The notes below the pieces were generated by a model that had not been told where the DNA came from, made no database searches, and was given only the letters and a program-made list of their open reading frames with translations. DNA of 64,000 bases from Natrinema hispanicum (lineage in GTDB: Archaea; Halobacteriota; Halobacteria; Halobacteriales; Natrialbaceae), in the NCBI RefSeq assembly GCF_900111485.1, contig NZ_FOIC01000013.1:1-64000 (forward strand), read 5' to 3'. The number at the start of each line of letters is the position of its first letter. Position 1 is the stretch's first letter. A program made the position numbers and the translations under genes. This document shows, piece after piece, positions 35,267-43,705 of this stretch.

Positions 35267-35968
35267 ATGCAGTCCCCCTGTGACCGGCGTACCGCCCTTC
35301 GGATTGTCGGGCCAGCCCTCGCGGGCGCATTTGCCGGTTGTGTCGCTGATCGAGGCTCCGACAAATCGAATCCGTCTCCAAGCCAGCCCTCGACACCGAC
35401 GCAAGCCCAACTAACGACTGCTGAATTCACGTTCGATATCGGAGTGGACGCCCAGTTCACGGACACGCATCCTGCCCGGATTCACACCGCGCTGACGAAC
35501 ACTGCAGCGACGCCGCTCACACTCGTTACAGGTGTAACGCCACCATTCACTTCGTATCTAAGCGATGGCAAGCCGGACACGAACCGACTCATCCTCATCC
35601 CCAACGGCCCGGATGCAGCCCATGACCCAATAGAATGGATGGGTGAGACCGATCCGCTTCCGATGACCGCTGAGGACGGGTGTTGGAACATAACACAAGG
35701 TGTGATATTCGAACAACTCGGTAGTTCCACGACGCTTGACCCGGGAGAAACCACTCGCCAGCAGTTCGCTGTGTACGGGTATCAGAACGACCCGTGCCTT
35801 CCACCCGGCACCTACAGGTTCGTCGATAACGCCACGATTCACCGAGGACGACCCTCGAGCGAGTCACCGGCGTTTGAGGTAACGCTCGAGTTTACGCTCA
35901 CGCGTACCAACGACCAATCACTCTCAGTTACGGGATCTGGAACAACTGTTAGCAAACACGAACAGTAA
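35267..35968 (+). CDS. Lipoprotein, function unknown
   Basis: A 233-residue protein with a signal containing CDRRTALRI, then a hydrophobic stretch and lipobox FAGC. A Ser/Pro/Thr-rich linker follows, then a domain of about 170 residues with predicted beta strands and a conserved-looking PARIHTALTNTAATPLTLVT segment, as in immunoglobulin-like domains that cap lipoproteins. Two cysteines (DGCWNIT and NDPCLPPG) could form a disulfide outside the cell. No neighbour on this strand. The ATG at 35267 is used because the upstream part of the frame is not signal-like. Confidence 0.65.
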   Translation: MQSPCDRRTALRIVGPALAGAFAGCVADRGSDKSNPSPSQPSTPTQAQLTTAEFTFDIGVDAQFTDTHPARIHTALTNTAATPLTLVTGVTPPFTSYLSDGKPDTNRLILIPNGPDAAHDPIEWMGETDPLPMTAEDGCWNITQGVIFEQLGSSTTLDPGETTRQQFAVYGYQNDPCLPPGTYRFVDNATIHRGRPSSESPAFEVTLEFTLTRTNDQSLSVTGSGTTVSKHEQ

Positions 35969-36321
35969 CCGACAGCTCGGTTGGCTAGCGCTTTCTCTCG
36001 TCGATTGTGAACTGCGGGCTGCGACTGCCAGACAACGGGTATCACCGGTCAAACGCACGTAGCGGCTCGTCTGATGCAGCCGACGACGGCATGATCTCGA
36101 GGTGCGAATTGATATAGCTATATGCAGTTTATCGGCCCAATTTGAGACACTGTCTTTGAGTACGATCATAGTTATACTCTATTCACTATTTCTCACAGAA
36201 GCGGAATGTGTCGACGTGAGGATCGGCAATTACGTAGTAGCCCGTACCGTCGAACTGCTCTGGCCGTCTCCTAGTGCACTGTACCGACATCCCAGTGAGA
36301 TCACTGTCGATCCGACACCTA
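35969..36321. other. Intergenic region between lipoprotein and tyrosine recombinase
   Basis: This 353-base convergent gap has an AT-rich patch at about 36105-36205 that contrasts with the surrounding GC-rich DNA. No frame looks coding, and I see no att-like direct repeat or tRNA end. It may hold terminators for both flanking genes. Confidence 0.4.
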
Positions 36322-37368
36322 TCACCGGGTGGCAGCGTAAATCGACTCGAGATAGGTCTCGCGGACGCGATCGCCCCAATTGTGGGTGTAGGTATCGATG
36401 ACGTCGCCGGCGACGTCGCCCCGGAGATACTGCACGATCCCCCGATCACCAGTTCGGTCCCGCAGATGCGTCGTGAAGAAGTGCCGGAAGTAGTGTGGTG
36501 TGACGTTCTCCTGGGTCCCTCCACCGGTGCGGTACCAGCCGTGGTCGCGGGCGTGTTTCTCGACGAGATAGCGGACGTCCGACGGCGTGAGCCGCTCGCC
36601 CCACGAGTCGCGAGTATCGAGAAAGAGCGGCCGCGCTGACGATACCGCGTCCGGGCGGATCGCCAGCCACTCGCATACCACCTGCCGAAGTTCGCCGTCG
36701 ACGGGGACGACTGTATCCCGCTTTCGTTTGTTCGAGGCCGTCCGTTCTTCACCGTTGATGGTTGCACCGCGGGCTGGCTCGGCAGAAATGAACACCGACG
36801 CGGGCCGGCGCTCGAGCCCGACACGCGGCGTCCAGTCAAGCTCGAGTGCCGGCGTCTCGAGGTGGAGATCCCGCAGATCGAGGTTACAGAGCTCGCCAAC
36901 GCGCATCCCCGTCTTGAGGAGCGTGACGACGACAGCTCGCTCGAGGGGATGAGAAATCGAGTCAACGAACGACTGCATTTCCGGCACCGAGATATCGCGT
37001 CGCGTCGGATTCGTCTCGATCGATTCAGACAGTTCCTCCATGACGAGCGCCATCGGATTATCGTCGAAGACGCCGACACGAGTCATGTAGTCGTAGAACC
37101 GATTGAGATAGGATGCGTAGGTCGCGATCGTGCTGTCTTCGAACTCGCCGCGCAGCGAATGGACCCAGGCCATACACTCTCGGCGTTGAGCTGTGCCGAC
37201 CGCGTCGACGTCGAAGCGCTCGCGAAGGAAGGTCTCGAATCGCCGCAGCACTCGCTCGTAGGCTGCAAGCGTCCGTTCGCTCTTGCCGTGATAGCGCTGG
37301 TCATCGAGGAAGTACGCGATCGGATCCGCTACGTCCGCCGGCGCGTCGCCGGTCGGTTCAGTCGCCAT
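36322..37368 (-). CDS. Tyrosine recombinase/integrase, XerC/D-like
   Basis: A 348-residue enzyme. The N-terminal SAM-like core-binding domain covers about residues 18-110. In the catalytic domain the first Arg is in TGMRVGELCNL, a lysine in NKRKRDTVVPV, the HxxR box in TPHYFRHFF, and the nucleophilic Tyr in DTYTHNW near the end. The usual second His of the LGH motif appears as RGD, a common archaeal variant. The ATG at 37368 overlaps the DUF5805 stop by 11 bases. Chromosomal site-specific recombination is the likely role, either dimer resolution or mobile element integration; no att site is visible. Confidence 0.83.
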   Translation of the reverse strand: MATEPTGDAPADVADPIAYFLDDQRYHGKSERTLAAYERVLRRFETFLRERFDVDAVGTAQRRECMAWVHSLRGEFEDSTIATYASYLNRFYDYMTRVGVFDDNPMALVMEELSESIETNPTRRDISVPEMQSFVDSISHPLERAVVVTLLKTGMRVGELCNLDLRDLHLETPALELDWTPRVGLERRPASVFISAEPARGATINGEERTASNKRKRDTVVPVDGELRQVVCEWLAIRPDAVSSARPLFLDTRDSWGERLTPSDVRYLVEKHARDHGWYRTGGGTQENVTPHYFRHFFTTHLRDRTGDRGIVQYLRGDVAGDVIDTYTHNWGDRVRETYLESIYAATR

Positions 37369-37753
37369 CCCCACCACCGTCGACGGTCGTATATCCACCG
37401 TGGCGACCGCTGTATCGAATTCGGTTGGTCGCCTGTAACTCCTCGAGTGTCTCGTCCAGTCGTGACTCGATGTCGTCGGAGACCGCCTCGAGTAGTTCGT
37501 CCCACGAATACGTGTCAGAAGAGAGTAGTTCGAGGACCTGTCTTTCGAGGCCGTTACCCCCAGGGTCTGGGTCCGGAGAATCGGGTTCCCCTGAGTCGGG
37601 ATCGAACCCTTTGCGTCCGGCTTGGACCATCGTCCGAACGAATTCGCTTTGACTCATGTCGAGGTCGTCGGCGTGGGATTGCCACTCTGCTTTCTGGTAG
37701 GCTGGGACGTAAGTCTTGACAGTCGATCGAGAGGTATCGGCCGAATCGCTCAT
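37358..37753 (-). CDS. DUF5805 protein, coupled to the tyrosine recombinase
   Basis: A 131-residue protein. The N-terminus STVKTYVPAYQKAEWQSHAD followed by LDMSQSEFVRTMVQAGR looks like a ribbon-helix-helix or related DNA-binding fold; a Pro/Asp/Gly-rich linker leads to a winged-helix-like end with LERQVLELLSSDTYSWDELLE. It matches DUF5805 of haloarchaea, often found before a recombinase. It overlaps the recombinase start by 11 bases, so the two proteins are coupled; it may be an accessory or regulatory factor. The ATG at 37753 was chosen; an ATG at 37792 is also in frame. Confidence 0.75.
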   Translation of the reverse strand: MSDSADTSRSTVKTYVPAYQKAEWQSHADDLDMSQSEFVRTMVQAGRKGFDPDSGEPDSPDPDPGGNGLERQVLELLSSDTYSWDELLEAVSDDIESRLDETLEELQATNRIRYSGRHGGYTTVDGGGDGD

Positions 37754-37843
37754 AGCAGATCGATCAATCGCGATGATATTCAATCTACCCATTATTCGAG
37801 CTAAGTATATTTATCTTAGAAGGTAGCACTTAAATAGCGCCAG

Positions 37844-37857
37844 TTGTGGTCCCACAA
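37844..37857. promoter_or_regulatory. Inverted repeat TTGTGG-TC-CCACAA
   Basis: A perfect six-base inverted repeat with a two-base spacer lies about 90 bases upstream of the DUF5805 start. Half-sites recur at 37918 and 37944. It is a candidate binding site for DUF5805 or another regulator of the recombinase operon. Confidence 0.4.
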
Positions 37858-37934
37858 ATCTAGATGTATATCATAGACGGTCCTATTAACCGATATATTA
37901 GATATTGCCAGCTAGTCCCACAATTCCAGATATA

Positions 37935-38111
37935 CTACTGCGGTTGTGGTCTCGATAATCGGGCATACGACCGACAGTCGTGTGGATACGTTGTCTCGTC
38001 TCGGCCAACAAACGGGCAGAATAGTAGACAGTGTTTCACTTCGTCACCGGGATTGCTGCCTGAGAGAAGGACGGGAAACTCGGTAATTACGCATTCGTGC
38101 TGGGCAGCCAT
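37935..38111 (-). CDS. Candidate 58-residue micro-ORF, divergent from the 41-residue micro-ORF
   Basis: This frame starts at ATG 38111 and ends at TAG 37935-37937. The predicted protein has a Cys-rich middle (HCLLFCPFVGRDETTYPHDC) of four cysteines and a polar, basic tail. It is 36 bases from the start of the plus-strand 41-residue frame, across a shared AT-rich segment. Its composition is less acidic than genes in this window and no family is recognised. It could be spurious. Confidence 0.3.
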   Translation of the reverse strand: MAAQHECVITEFPVLLSGSNPGDEVKHCLLFCPFVGRDETTYPHDCRSYARLSRPQPQ

Positions 38112-38118
38112 CATATTC

Positions 38119-38127
38119 TTTATCTAA
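38119..38127 (+). promoter_or_regulatory. TATA-like box for the 41-residue micro-ORF
   Basis: TTTATCTAA is centred 25 bases before the ATG at 38148, a spacing that fits a leaderless haloarchaeal promoter. Confidence 0.45.
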
Positions 38128-38147
38128 CTTAACATACGCTCTCAAAT

Positions 38148-38273
38148 ATGGCCAAGAGAGCAGCCACTCAGGAGGGGTCCACAGACGAAGACCAAAACAG
38201 CGGCAAGGGGAAACTCAGGAAGGCAGTGGAATTTATTCTGGACGTTCTGGATCTAATTGCCAGCTTCTTCTAG
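38148..38273 (+). CDS. Candidate 41-residue small protein with amphipathic C-terminal helix
   Basis: An ATG-to-TAG frame of 42 codons. Residues 1-20 are polar with acidic and Gly residues; residues 23-41 (starting LRKAVEFILDVLDL) form an amphipathic, strongly hydrophobic helix ending in ASFF, like membrane-active small proteins. It has a well-spaced TATA element and stops at 38271-38273. It is too short for family recognition. Function unknown; possible membrane peptide, toxin-like or regulator. Confidence 0.45.
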   Translation: MAKRAATQEGSTDEDQNSGKGKLRKAVEFILDVLDLIASFF

Positions 38274-38328
38274 ATCGATTCGTTCATCACCCCCCACTTA
38301 CTCGAGCGGGCGCGTCACCAGCCAGCGA

Positions 38329-38440
38329 TCACTCGCCGATCAGCGACTGATACCGCTGCTCGAGCACGACCATGTGCTTGCAGTGAACGGCAGCCGCCGT
38401 CGACGATCGTCTCGGGTGGCCTCGCATGGATGTCCCCAGT
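38329..38440 (-). pseudogene. Frameshifted remnant resembling a SWIM-type zinc finger
   Basis: One frame gives STEWPLDWGHPCEATRDD and another gives VHCKHMVVLEQRYQSLIGE, ending at TGA 38329-38331. A CKH stretch preceded by a Cys-containing region would fit the SWIM pattern CxC...CxH if the two frames were joined by a one-base shift. The upstream part cannot be traced. This is read by eye and may be chance. Confidence 0.3.
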
Positions 38441-38655
38441 CGAGTGGCCACTCGGTCGACGGCTACTCCGGTCTCTGGGAGGGACTCTGTCCGTTACTCG
38501 AGTCGGCGTCACAGGGATGCGGTCGCTGGGATGTGGGAAGTGCGAACGGAGTGAGAAGACACTATCAGAGCTCATCGGGCTGTGGTCAGGGACCGATTTG
38601 TAGTGGACCGATTTTCACTGCCCAGTGAGGTGTGAGAGCCCTCACAGCCGTCGGG

Positions 38656-38700
38656 ACACTCGTCTCGCACGCACCGTTGTACACTCATCTCGCATGCACC
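38656..38700. repeat. Two 20-base direct repeats, period 25
   Basis: Copies at 38656-38675 and 38681-38700 differ at two positions and are spaced by five bases. No coding role is apparent. Confidence 0.6.
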
Positions 38701-39212
38701 AGTACGATTGTGCGGCTGCATACGTGCTACATGCAACGCATGAATAGAGGTGACAACAGGTTCGGTTATTGTCTGCGGCCCTGCGTCCAGAACGCCGGAG
38801 ACAGTGCGCTGCCAGACAGCTGAGGTAGATATTGAACCAATGCCGTTGTGGACGAAGACCAGCGCGAGCCGCCTTAGAACGCGACTGACGCGATTCTGTT
38901 GCGTTCTCATTGGCGGGATAGACACACAGCGGTTTCCGGGGACTGGTTTCCCGATCGATACACGCGACGACGTAGCGGTCAGATGATTACCGTCGTGCTC
39001 GAGCCCTTGCGGCGTTCCTGGACAGAATCAGGACAGAAAGCCACGAGCGGCCGGCCGAAATCCGACAGTCGTCACTGATAGAAGGGCAACAGCGGCTGTC
39101 ACTGTGCCTGCCTCTTGCCAGTACCTCGAGGTGCGCACTGTCCACCTTCGAACTAATAAATCCTATAACGCTATACAGAGTTTCTTGACATCGACGGCAA
39201 ACCACGGGACGA

Positions 39213-40799
39213 TCAGCAGGGATCATCGTTGTCGACCATCGACGTGTCATCCGTCGGGTCGCTCGAGTCCTGAGCCCATCGGTCGGCTGGTTGCTGGCGC
39301 TTCCGGACCCGAAGTCGCTCCTGTAGCTGCTTCTCAATCGCGGCCTGTACCTCGAGTCCTCGATCGGCATCGATATCGTGGGCCGTCGCGGCCCGACCGA
39401 AAAACGAGGCGGAACTGGCGGTGTCTGCAGTCACACTGGCGAGGTGACGACGGCGCTGAAAGATCGTCGCCTCGTGAAGGACGGCCTGCACCCGGTAGTA
39501 GGGAACGATCTTCGTCGTTCGCCGCCAGAACCCCGTCTGGGTGAGGACGTATCGCTCACCGGTGTGGAACCCACGATTCGTCCATTTGAGGTGGGCAGCG
39601 ACGGGGACGACCGCGACGAGAACGGCGGCGATGTACCACCGGTCAAGCGGCGTGTAGCGCGCGACAGCGAACGCACCGGCGACCGACGCAGCGACGACCA
39701 GCAGGTAGCGGACTGCGTACCGTTCTCGAGCGCGACGGGGTGGCGACTCGAGGTCGATCGGGCCGAAGGGTTCGATCGCACGCGCAAGCGCGACGACGCG
39801 GTCGGCATCGGCGAGGGGAATCGCGGATTCGGTCCCGCGAGAGTCGGACTGGCCGGGGGCGTAGCCGGCCGTCTCGACGCTCAACGCGGCGTAGCCGAAC
39901 CAGCGGAAGGGAATCGCTTCCGAGATCGTTAGTGCCTGGACCTTCTCGAAGGGGATCGTCCCGCTGTAGTGCTGGAGAAGCCCCCGCTCGTAGTAGAGTT
40001 CGTCGCCGGAACGCGTGAGTCGGAAGCCGTAGTAGCGGGTAAACGTGAGGATTGCACTGATGAGCCAGGCAGCAAGCAGGAAGACCAGAATCGCCCACAC
40101 GAGCGCGAACGCCCCGGTTGCCGGACCCGGGAGGCCGCTGATGCGGTCGGCGGGGACCAGCGTAGTGGGATCGAACCCGCTGGCAAACGAGAGCGCGATC
40201 CCGCCCAGCACGCTCGCGCCCGGGTCGATGGTGAAGACGCTCAGGATCACGAGTTCACGGGGCTGGATTTCGAAGAGGAGTTCTTCCTCCTCGGCCGTCT
40301 CTGCTGTGGATCCAACGGCGGCTTCCTCACCCTCGAGTGAGTCCGTGTCTTCGGCCTCGGTACGTGTGCCCTGTCGCAGTTGCCGTCTGAGGCGATGGGC
40401 TTCTGTCTCGGAAACGTACCGAAGACTGACTTCGGTCTCGCCACCACCAGCAGTTTCGATGTGGACGGCGGCGATGCCGAGGAGTCGGTCGACCACGTTC
40501 TGTCTGATGTCGACGTTCTGAACCCGCCCCAGCGGGAGTTCGCGGGTGCGACGTGAGAGGACGCCGGAGGTGACGTCGAACGTGTCCGCGGTGAGTTCAT
40601 ATCTGAACCGCTGGTAGTAGGCGAACTCGTAGACGATCCCGGTGATGATCCCGAGGACGACGAGGCCGACGATCGACAGCAGATCCATCCCGTTGCCGCC
40701 CGGCGAGACGACGACGCCGATGATGAAGAAGACGAAGCCGGTATTGAGGCTGCGCGAGAGCGACCGGACGGCCACCGACGCTGGATGGAGTTTCTTCAT
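39213..40799 (-). CDS. PH-domain membrane protein, YdbT-like (three bPH2 domains)
   Basis: A 528-residue protein with N-terminal membrane helices at about 15-60 and further segments at about 185-260 and 355-395. Three bacterial PH-like (DUF304) domains are visible by their repeated signature: [46 protein letters not shown] and [22 protein letters not shown], in each case a strand pair, then P-x-x-R/K-V-Q. In Bacillus YdbS-YdbT act together in envelope/antimicrobial resistance; the archaeal role is unknown. Its ATG overlaps the stop of the YdbS-like gene in ATGA. Confidence 0.8.
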   Translation of the reverse strand: MKKLHPASVAVRSLSRSLNTGFVFFIIGVVVSPGGNGMDLLSIVGLVVLGIITGIVYEFAYYQRFRYELTADTFDVTSGVLSRRTRELPLGRVQNVDIRQNVVDRLLGIAAVHIETAGGGETEVSLRYVSETEAHRLRRQLRQGTRTEAEDTDSLEGEEAAVGSTAETAEEEELLFEIQPRELVILSVFTIDPGASVLGGIALSFASGFDPTTLVPADRISGLPGPATGAFALVWAILVFLLAAWLISAILTFTRYYGFRLTRSGDELYYERGLLQHYSGTIPFEKVQALTISEAIPFRWFGYAALSVETAGYAPGQSDSRGTESAIPLADADRVVALARAIEPFGPIDLESPPRRARERYAVRYLLVVAASVAGAFAVARYTPLDRWYIAAVLVAVVPVAAHLKWTNRGFHTGERYVLTQTGFWRRTTKIVPYYRVQAVLHEATIFQRRRHLASVTADTASSASFFGRAATAHDIDADRGLEVQAAIEKQLQERLRVRKRQQPADRWAQDSSDPTDDTSMVDNDDPC

Positions 40800-41284
40800 A
40801 CGGCGTCTTCACCCGCGCTCTCGATTGCAAGTCGGCGAAGCGACTCCTGGAGTGCCTCGGCGCGTGCCGGCGTCAGGCCAGGGATCGCGACGTCCGAACT
40901 CCGCGAGCCAGCAGTGTAGACGACGACCGTCGCAAGGCCGACCGCTCGCTCGAGCGGTGATCGCCGAGAATCGACGTGCTGGACGCGAACGAAGGGCACG
41001 ACCGTCTTGGTTCGCGTAAAGACACCCCGGCGGATGTAGAGATCGTCGTCTCGAAGCTCGAATCGCCAGATGCCGTAGCGTCGCCAGGCGATGAAGACGC
41101 GAATCACGGCGAGTGCAACTGCGATCACCGCGGCAGCGGGGACGATCGCAACCGGCACGGCGTCGCCGAGTTCGGTTCGTGAGAGGCCGATCGCCCCGCC
41201 GACGATGAATCCACCGATGATCGCGGCTCGAGCGAGTGCGAGCACGAGCCAGACGATCCGAACGCGCGGCGTGAGCCGTTCCAT
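40796..41284 (-). CDS. PH-domain membrane protein, YdbS-like (single domain)
   Basis: A 162-residue protein with two hydrophobic helices (about 12-32 and 42-62) and one DUF304/bPH2 domain: [31 protein letters not shown], then [18 protein letters not shown]. It is the usual partner of the three-domain protein directly downstream, with which it shares a four-base overlap. The ATG at 41284 is used since the upstream frame lacks membrane features. A second paralogous pair lies at 45.1-47.2 kb. Confidence 0.8.
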   Translation of the reverse strand: MERLTPRVRIVWLVLALARAAIIGGFIVGGAIGLSRTELGDAVPVAIVPAAAVIAVALAVIRVFIAWRRYGIWRFELRDDDLYIRRGVFTRTKTVVPFVRVQHVDSRRSPLERAVGLATVVVYTAGSRSSDVAIPGLTPARAEALQESLRRLAIESAGEDAV

Positions 41285-41481
41285 ACGTGTCGTGACGGAA
41301 CTGATTCGATTAAAGGGTGGGAAAGCGGCGGTCGTTTGCACCGGGTGAGAGCTCCGATCGAGACATGGATTTCGTTCGATTCGGAGTTCCACGACCGCCC
41401 GTAGTGCGACCGAGCGTCGTCGACGTGGACTCCAGTAACTAGAAGAAAGGAAACGAACCCTCGGGATAAGACCGACTCCTG

Positions 41482-41715
41482 TCAGTGAGTCGTCGTTCGG
41501 ACGTCTTCGACGCGATAGAGGTCGTCCTGCAGGCCGTCGCCGTCACAGTCTTCGTTCGGACACTCGTAGTGCCAGCCGTCTTGGGTCGCGTCTCCTTCTC
41601 GGAATCGATCGCCACATACCTGACAGAAGAGTTGTCCCTTTTTGCACGTATCGCGGTGTAGCTCGAGGGCGAGCTCGGTCTGGAACGACTGGTTGCAGTT
41701 ACGACAGGTGTGCAT
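41482..41715 (-). CDS. Small zinc-finger protein, HVO_2901-like
   Basis: A 77-residue protein with a C2H2-like finger at the start ([22 protein letters not shown]) and a second zinc ribbon: FCQVCGDRF then [10 protein letters not shown]. The arrangement matches a haloarchaeal zinc-finger family that I know as HVO_2901-like. Function unknown, probably nucleic-acid or protein binding. The ATG at 41715 is used because an upstream frame is basic and has no family character. Confidence 0.75.
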   Translation of the reverse strand: MHTCRNCNQSFQTELALELHRDTCKKGQLFCQVCGDRFREGDATQDGWHYECPNEDCDGDGLQDDLYRVEDVRTTTH

Positions 41716-41821
41716 ATTTCGTCTGACGTGAGCATCCGCCAAAACTGCTTGGGTTCTTTTATTCCGCCAGATTCGTGCGTGATTCGGCGTCACTGACCCG
41801 ATTTGGGGCCGATAGCCGGGC

Positions 41822-41827
41822 AAAAAA
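41822..41827 (-). terminator. T6 tract, candidate terminator
   Basis: Six T residues on the minus strand about 20 bases after the 13-codon frame; archaeal termination often occurs at such T runs. Confidence 0.35.
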
Positions 41828-41846
41828 GAACGGTTGAAATTCGTGT

Positions 41847-41888
41847 TTACTCGACCTCGAGTTGTTGATTTGTTGGGGGATCGGCCAT
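41847..41888 (-). CDS. Candidate 13-residue micro-ORF
   Basis: Encodes MADPPTNQQLEVE between ATG 41888 and TAA 41847-41849. In-frame GTG codons at 41912 and 41909 would extend it to about 22 residues. It is followed by a T tract and preceded by a hairpin. Coding is uncertain. Confidence 0.2.
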   Translation of the reverse strand: MADPPTNQQLEVE

Positions 41889-41910
41889 CTCATGTTCTGT
41901 GTGATCGCGC

Positions 41911-41937
41911 ACCACTATCGAGTGTCGAAATAGTGGT
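41911..41937. repeat. Hairpin ACCACTAT-(11)-ATAGTGGT
   Basis: A perfect eight-base inverted repeat with an inner CGA-GTG-TCG palindrome. It lies about 80 bases upstream of the CNNM-type gene and just beyond the micro-ORF on the other strand; it may be an operator or RNA hairpin. Confidence 0.5.
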
Positions 41938-42015
41938 AGTTAGAGTTACGGGAGTGGGTCAAACCGGCGATAGTCTCCCTGATTGATTTCTGTCTGGCGA
42001 TCTAACCGCTCGGTA

Positions 42016-43137
42016 ATGGACTCACTCGTCATCGGCGGCCGGCTGTTCGCAGGAGTGTTGCTGATTCTGGCGAACGCCTTCTTCGTCGCGATCGAGTTTG
42101 CGTTGACTCGTGCTCGACAGTTCACCAAGGAGGAGTTCGTCGGAGACACGCCCGCACTCGAGCGGGCATGGGAGATGACTGACAACCTCGAGCTCTACCT
42201 CACCACGTGCCAGGTCGGGATTACAGCCTCGAGTATCGCCGTCGGGATCGTCGCAGAACCGGCGCTGGCCGCGATATTCGAACCACTGTTCGTGAACACG
42301 GCGCTTGCTTCGATCGGTAGCGGAGCGATCATTGCCTTCCTCATCATCAACCTCGTTCACCTGACCCACGGCGAACAGACGCCGACGTATCTCGGCGTCG
42401 AGCGCTCACGGCTGGTCTGTCGGTACGGCGCGACACCGCTGTACTGGTTCCACTGGATCATTTCACCGATCATCACTCTCGGCGACGGCATCGCGAAGCT
42501 GACCCTCAAGCTCTTCGGGATCGAGATGACTGGCGCATGGCTCGAGACCGAAGAGGACGTCATCGAGTCGCGGGCCGACCTCCGGAACAAGCTCGGGTCG
42601 GTCCTCGAGAAGGGAGAACTCCCGGAGGAACGCCGCGAAGAGGTGATGAACGCGTTTCAGATCGGCGAGCAGGCGATTCGTGAGGTGATGGTGGATGCCG
42701 AGGATATTATCGCGCTGTCGACGGAAGCGAGCCCCGAGGAGAACTTTCGAAAAATGGAAGACCGCCCACAGACGCGGTATCCGCTGGTCGGCGACGACCT
42801 GACCGACTTTCGCGGGATCGTCTACACACCGATCCTCGTCAGATACCGCGAGGAACTGGCGAGCGGTGACGTCGACTTCGCGGAACTGGCAGCACCGCCG
42901 ATGACGCTGTCCCCCGATACGGACGTCAGCGACGCGGTCGACCAGTTCCAGGCGGAAAATCAGGAACTCGCATTGGTGATCGAAGACAGCGAGGAACGGA
43001 GTTCCTCGAGCAGCCGGACGCAGTCCGGCGATGGCAATGTTACCGGCCTCGTCACTGTAACCGACTTGCTCGAGGCGGTGATGGGCGACATCGAGGACCC
43101 GCTCGATCAGCGGCAGGTCGAAGCGGCCGATCGGTAA
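42016..43137 (+). CDS. CNNM/CorC-type transporter (DUF21-CBS)
   Basis: A 373-residue protein. Three or four membrane segments in the first 190 residues form the DUF21 domain (FFVAIEFALTRARQF, then EPALAAIFEPL and LTHGEQTPTYLGVERSRLV). Residues about 200-360 are a pair of CBS domains, with VREVM-like REVMVDAEDIIALS at the entry and VTGLVTVTDLLEAVMGDIEDP at the end. Family members move magnesium or other divalent cations or act as sodium-linked exchangers. The C-terminal CorC domain of the bacterial type is missing. The ATG at 42016 is chosen as the first giving a membrane segment at residue 5. Confidence 0.8.
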   Translation: MDSLVIGGRLFAGVLLILANAFFVAIEFALTRARQFTKEEFVGDTPALERAWEMTDNLELYLTTCQVGITASSIAVGIVAEPALAAIFEPLFVNTALASIGSGAIIAFLIINLVHLTHGEQTPTYLGVERSRLVCRYGATPLYWFHWIISPIITLGDGIAKLTLKLFGIEMTGAWLETEEDVIESRADLRNKLGSVLEKGELPEERREEVMNAFQIGEQAIREVMVDAEDIIALSTEASPEENFRKMEDRPQTRYPLVGDDLTDFRGIVYTPILVRYREELASGDVDFAELAAPPMTLSPDTDVSDAVDQFQAENQELALVIEDSEERSSSSSRTQSGDGNVTGLVTVTDLLEAVMGDIEDPLDQRQVEAADR

Positions 43138-43232
43138 CGAGATCGAACCGACGAACCGATTACGTGACGTCGAGAGCGGACTACGCGGCTGCGCGCCGCC
43201 GGCTTTTCCGTGTCGCGGTGGAACGAACAGCC

Positions 43233-43664
43233 ATGTATCACGACATTCTGGTACCGACCGACGGCAGCGACTCGAGCACGGCAGCGGTCGACGAGGCTGT
43301 CGCGATCGCCGACGGGGAGGCAGCGACGGTCCACTTTCTCCACGTTATCGACGAGGGGACAGAGATGTCCGCGGGTGCGTCGGGGATGATCGCACCGCAA
43401 GTCACGGAAACGCTCGAGGCGGAAGCGGAGTCGGCCCTCGACGATGCCGAACGACGGGCCGGGAATGCCGGCGTGACCCACGACCGGACGACCCGCGAGG
43501 GCGACCCCCACGATGTGATCGCGGCCTACTGCGACGATGCGGACATCGATCTCGTCGTCATGGGTGCAAGCGGCCGCTCGGGATTAAAAGAACACCTCCT
43601 CGGGAGTACGACCGATCGCGTCGTCCGAACGGTCGAGACGTCAGTGCTGATCGCACGGCCCTGA
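43233..43664 (+). CDS. Universal stress protein (UspA family)
   Basis: A 143-residue single-domain Usp with ILVPTDGSDSS at the start and the ATP-binding G-2x-G-9x-G(S/T) pattern GASGRSGLKEHLLGSTTD near the end. It likely binds ATP and is a stress-response protein; haloarchaea carry many such genes. It follows the CNNM gene on the same strand after about 95 bases and is convergent with fumC. Confidence 0.9.
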   Translation: MYHDILVPTDGSDSSTAAVDEAVAIADGEAATVHFLHVIDEGTEMSAGASGMIAPQVTETLEAEAESALDDAERRAGNAGVTHDRTTREGDPHDVIAAYCDDADIDLVVMGASGRSGLKEHLLGSTTDRVVRTVETSVLIARP

Positions 43665-43684
43665 GCAGGGCGAATCGCAGAGCG

Positions 43685-43690
43685 AAAAAA
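43685..43690 (-). terminator. T6 tract after fumC
   Basis: On the minus strand a run of six T residues lies 15-20 bases after the fumC stop codon at 43706, a plausible archaeal terminator. The gap with convergent uspA is only about 40 bases. Confidence 0.4.
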
Positions 43691-43705
43691 GCGCTGTCGA
43701 CTCGG

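Larger units (their letters stand above)
37754..38147. other. AT-rich accessory intergenic region with TTGTGG motifs
   Basis: This 394-base gap is AT-rich compared with flanking genes. An inverted repeat TTGTGG-TC-CCACAA is at 37844-37857. The same half-site recurs as CCACAA at 37918-37923 and TTGTGG at 37944-37949. On the minus strand ATAAATATA (37806-37814) is a likely TATA box for the DUF5805 gene. A minus-strand 58-codon frame (37935-38111) is listed separately. Confidence 0.5.
38274..39212. other. Gap of about 0.9 kb with degenerate DNA
   Basis: No intact gene is supported here. On the minus strand, a frame break near 38380-38440 joins PCEATRDD in one frame to VHCKHMVVLEQRY in another, like a broken SWIM-type zinc finger. 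A direct repeat of 20 bases occurs at 38656 and 38681. The rest has no long frame with haloarchaeal composition. Confidence 0.45.
41716..42015. other. Intergenic region with hairpin and possible small minus-strand unit
   Basis: This 300-base gap contains an 8-base inverted repeat (41911-41937) and, on the minus strand, a 13-codon frame (41847-41888) with a T6 tract beyond it at 41822-41827. The layout could be a small RNA or micro-gene. No longer gene is visible. Confidence 0.4.

Noticed and set aside
37864..38127. 87-codon plus-strand frame in the AT-rich gap before the 41-residue micro-ORF
   Set aside because: Composition is not acidic, has no domain, and it overlaps the antisense 58-codon frame; no promoter at a suitable distance was seen.
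37754..38147. Possible CRISPR-like or att repeats around the TTGTGG motifs
   Set aside because: Only three short half-sites with irregular spacing; neither a CRISPR array nor an att duplication.
38572..38925. 117-codon minus-strand frame in the 0.9-kb gap
   Set aside because: Arg/Ser/Thr-rich, spans the direct repeats, no recognisable motif; considered noise in degenerate DNA.
38987..39370. 127-codon minus-strand frame overlapping the end of the PH-domain gene
   Set aside because: Basic Arg/Ser-rich product typical of out-of-frame reading; no family.
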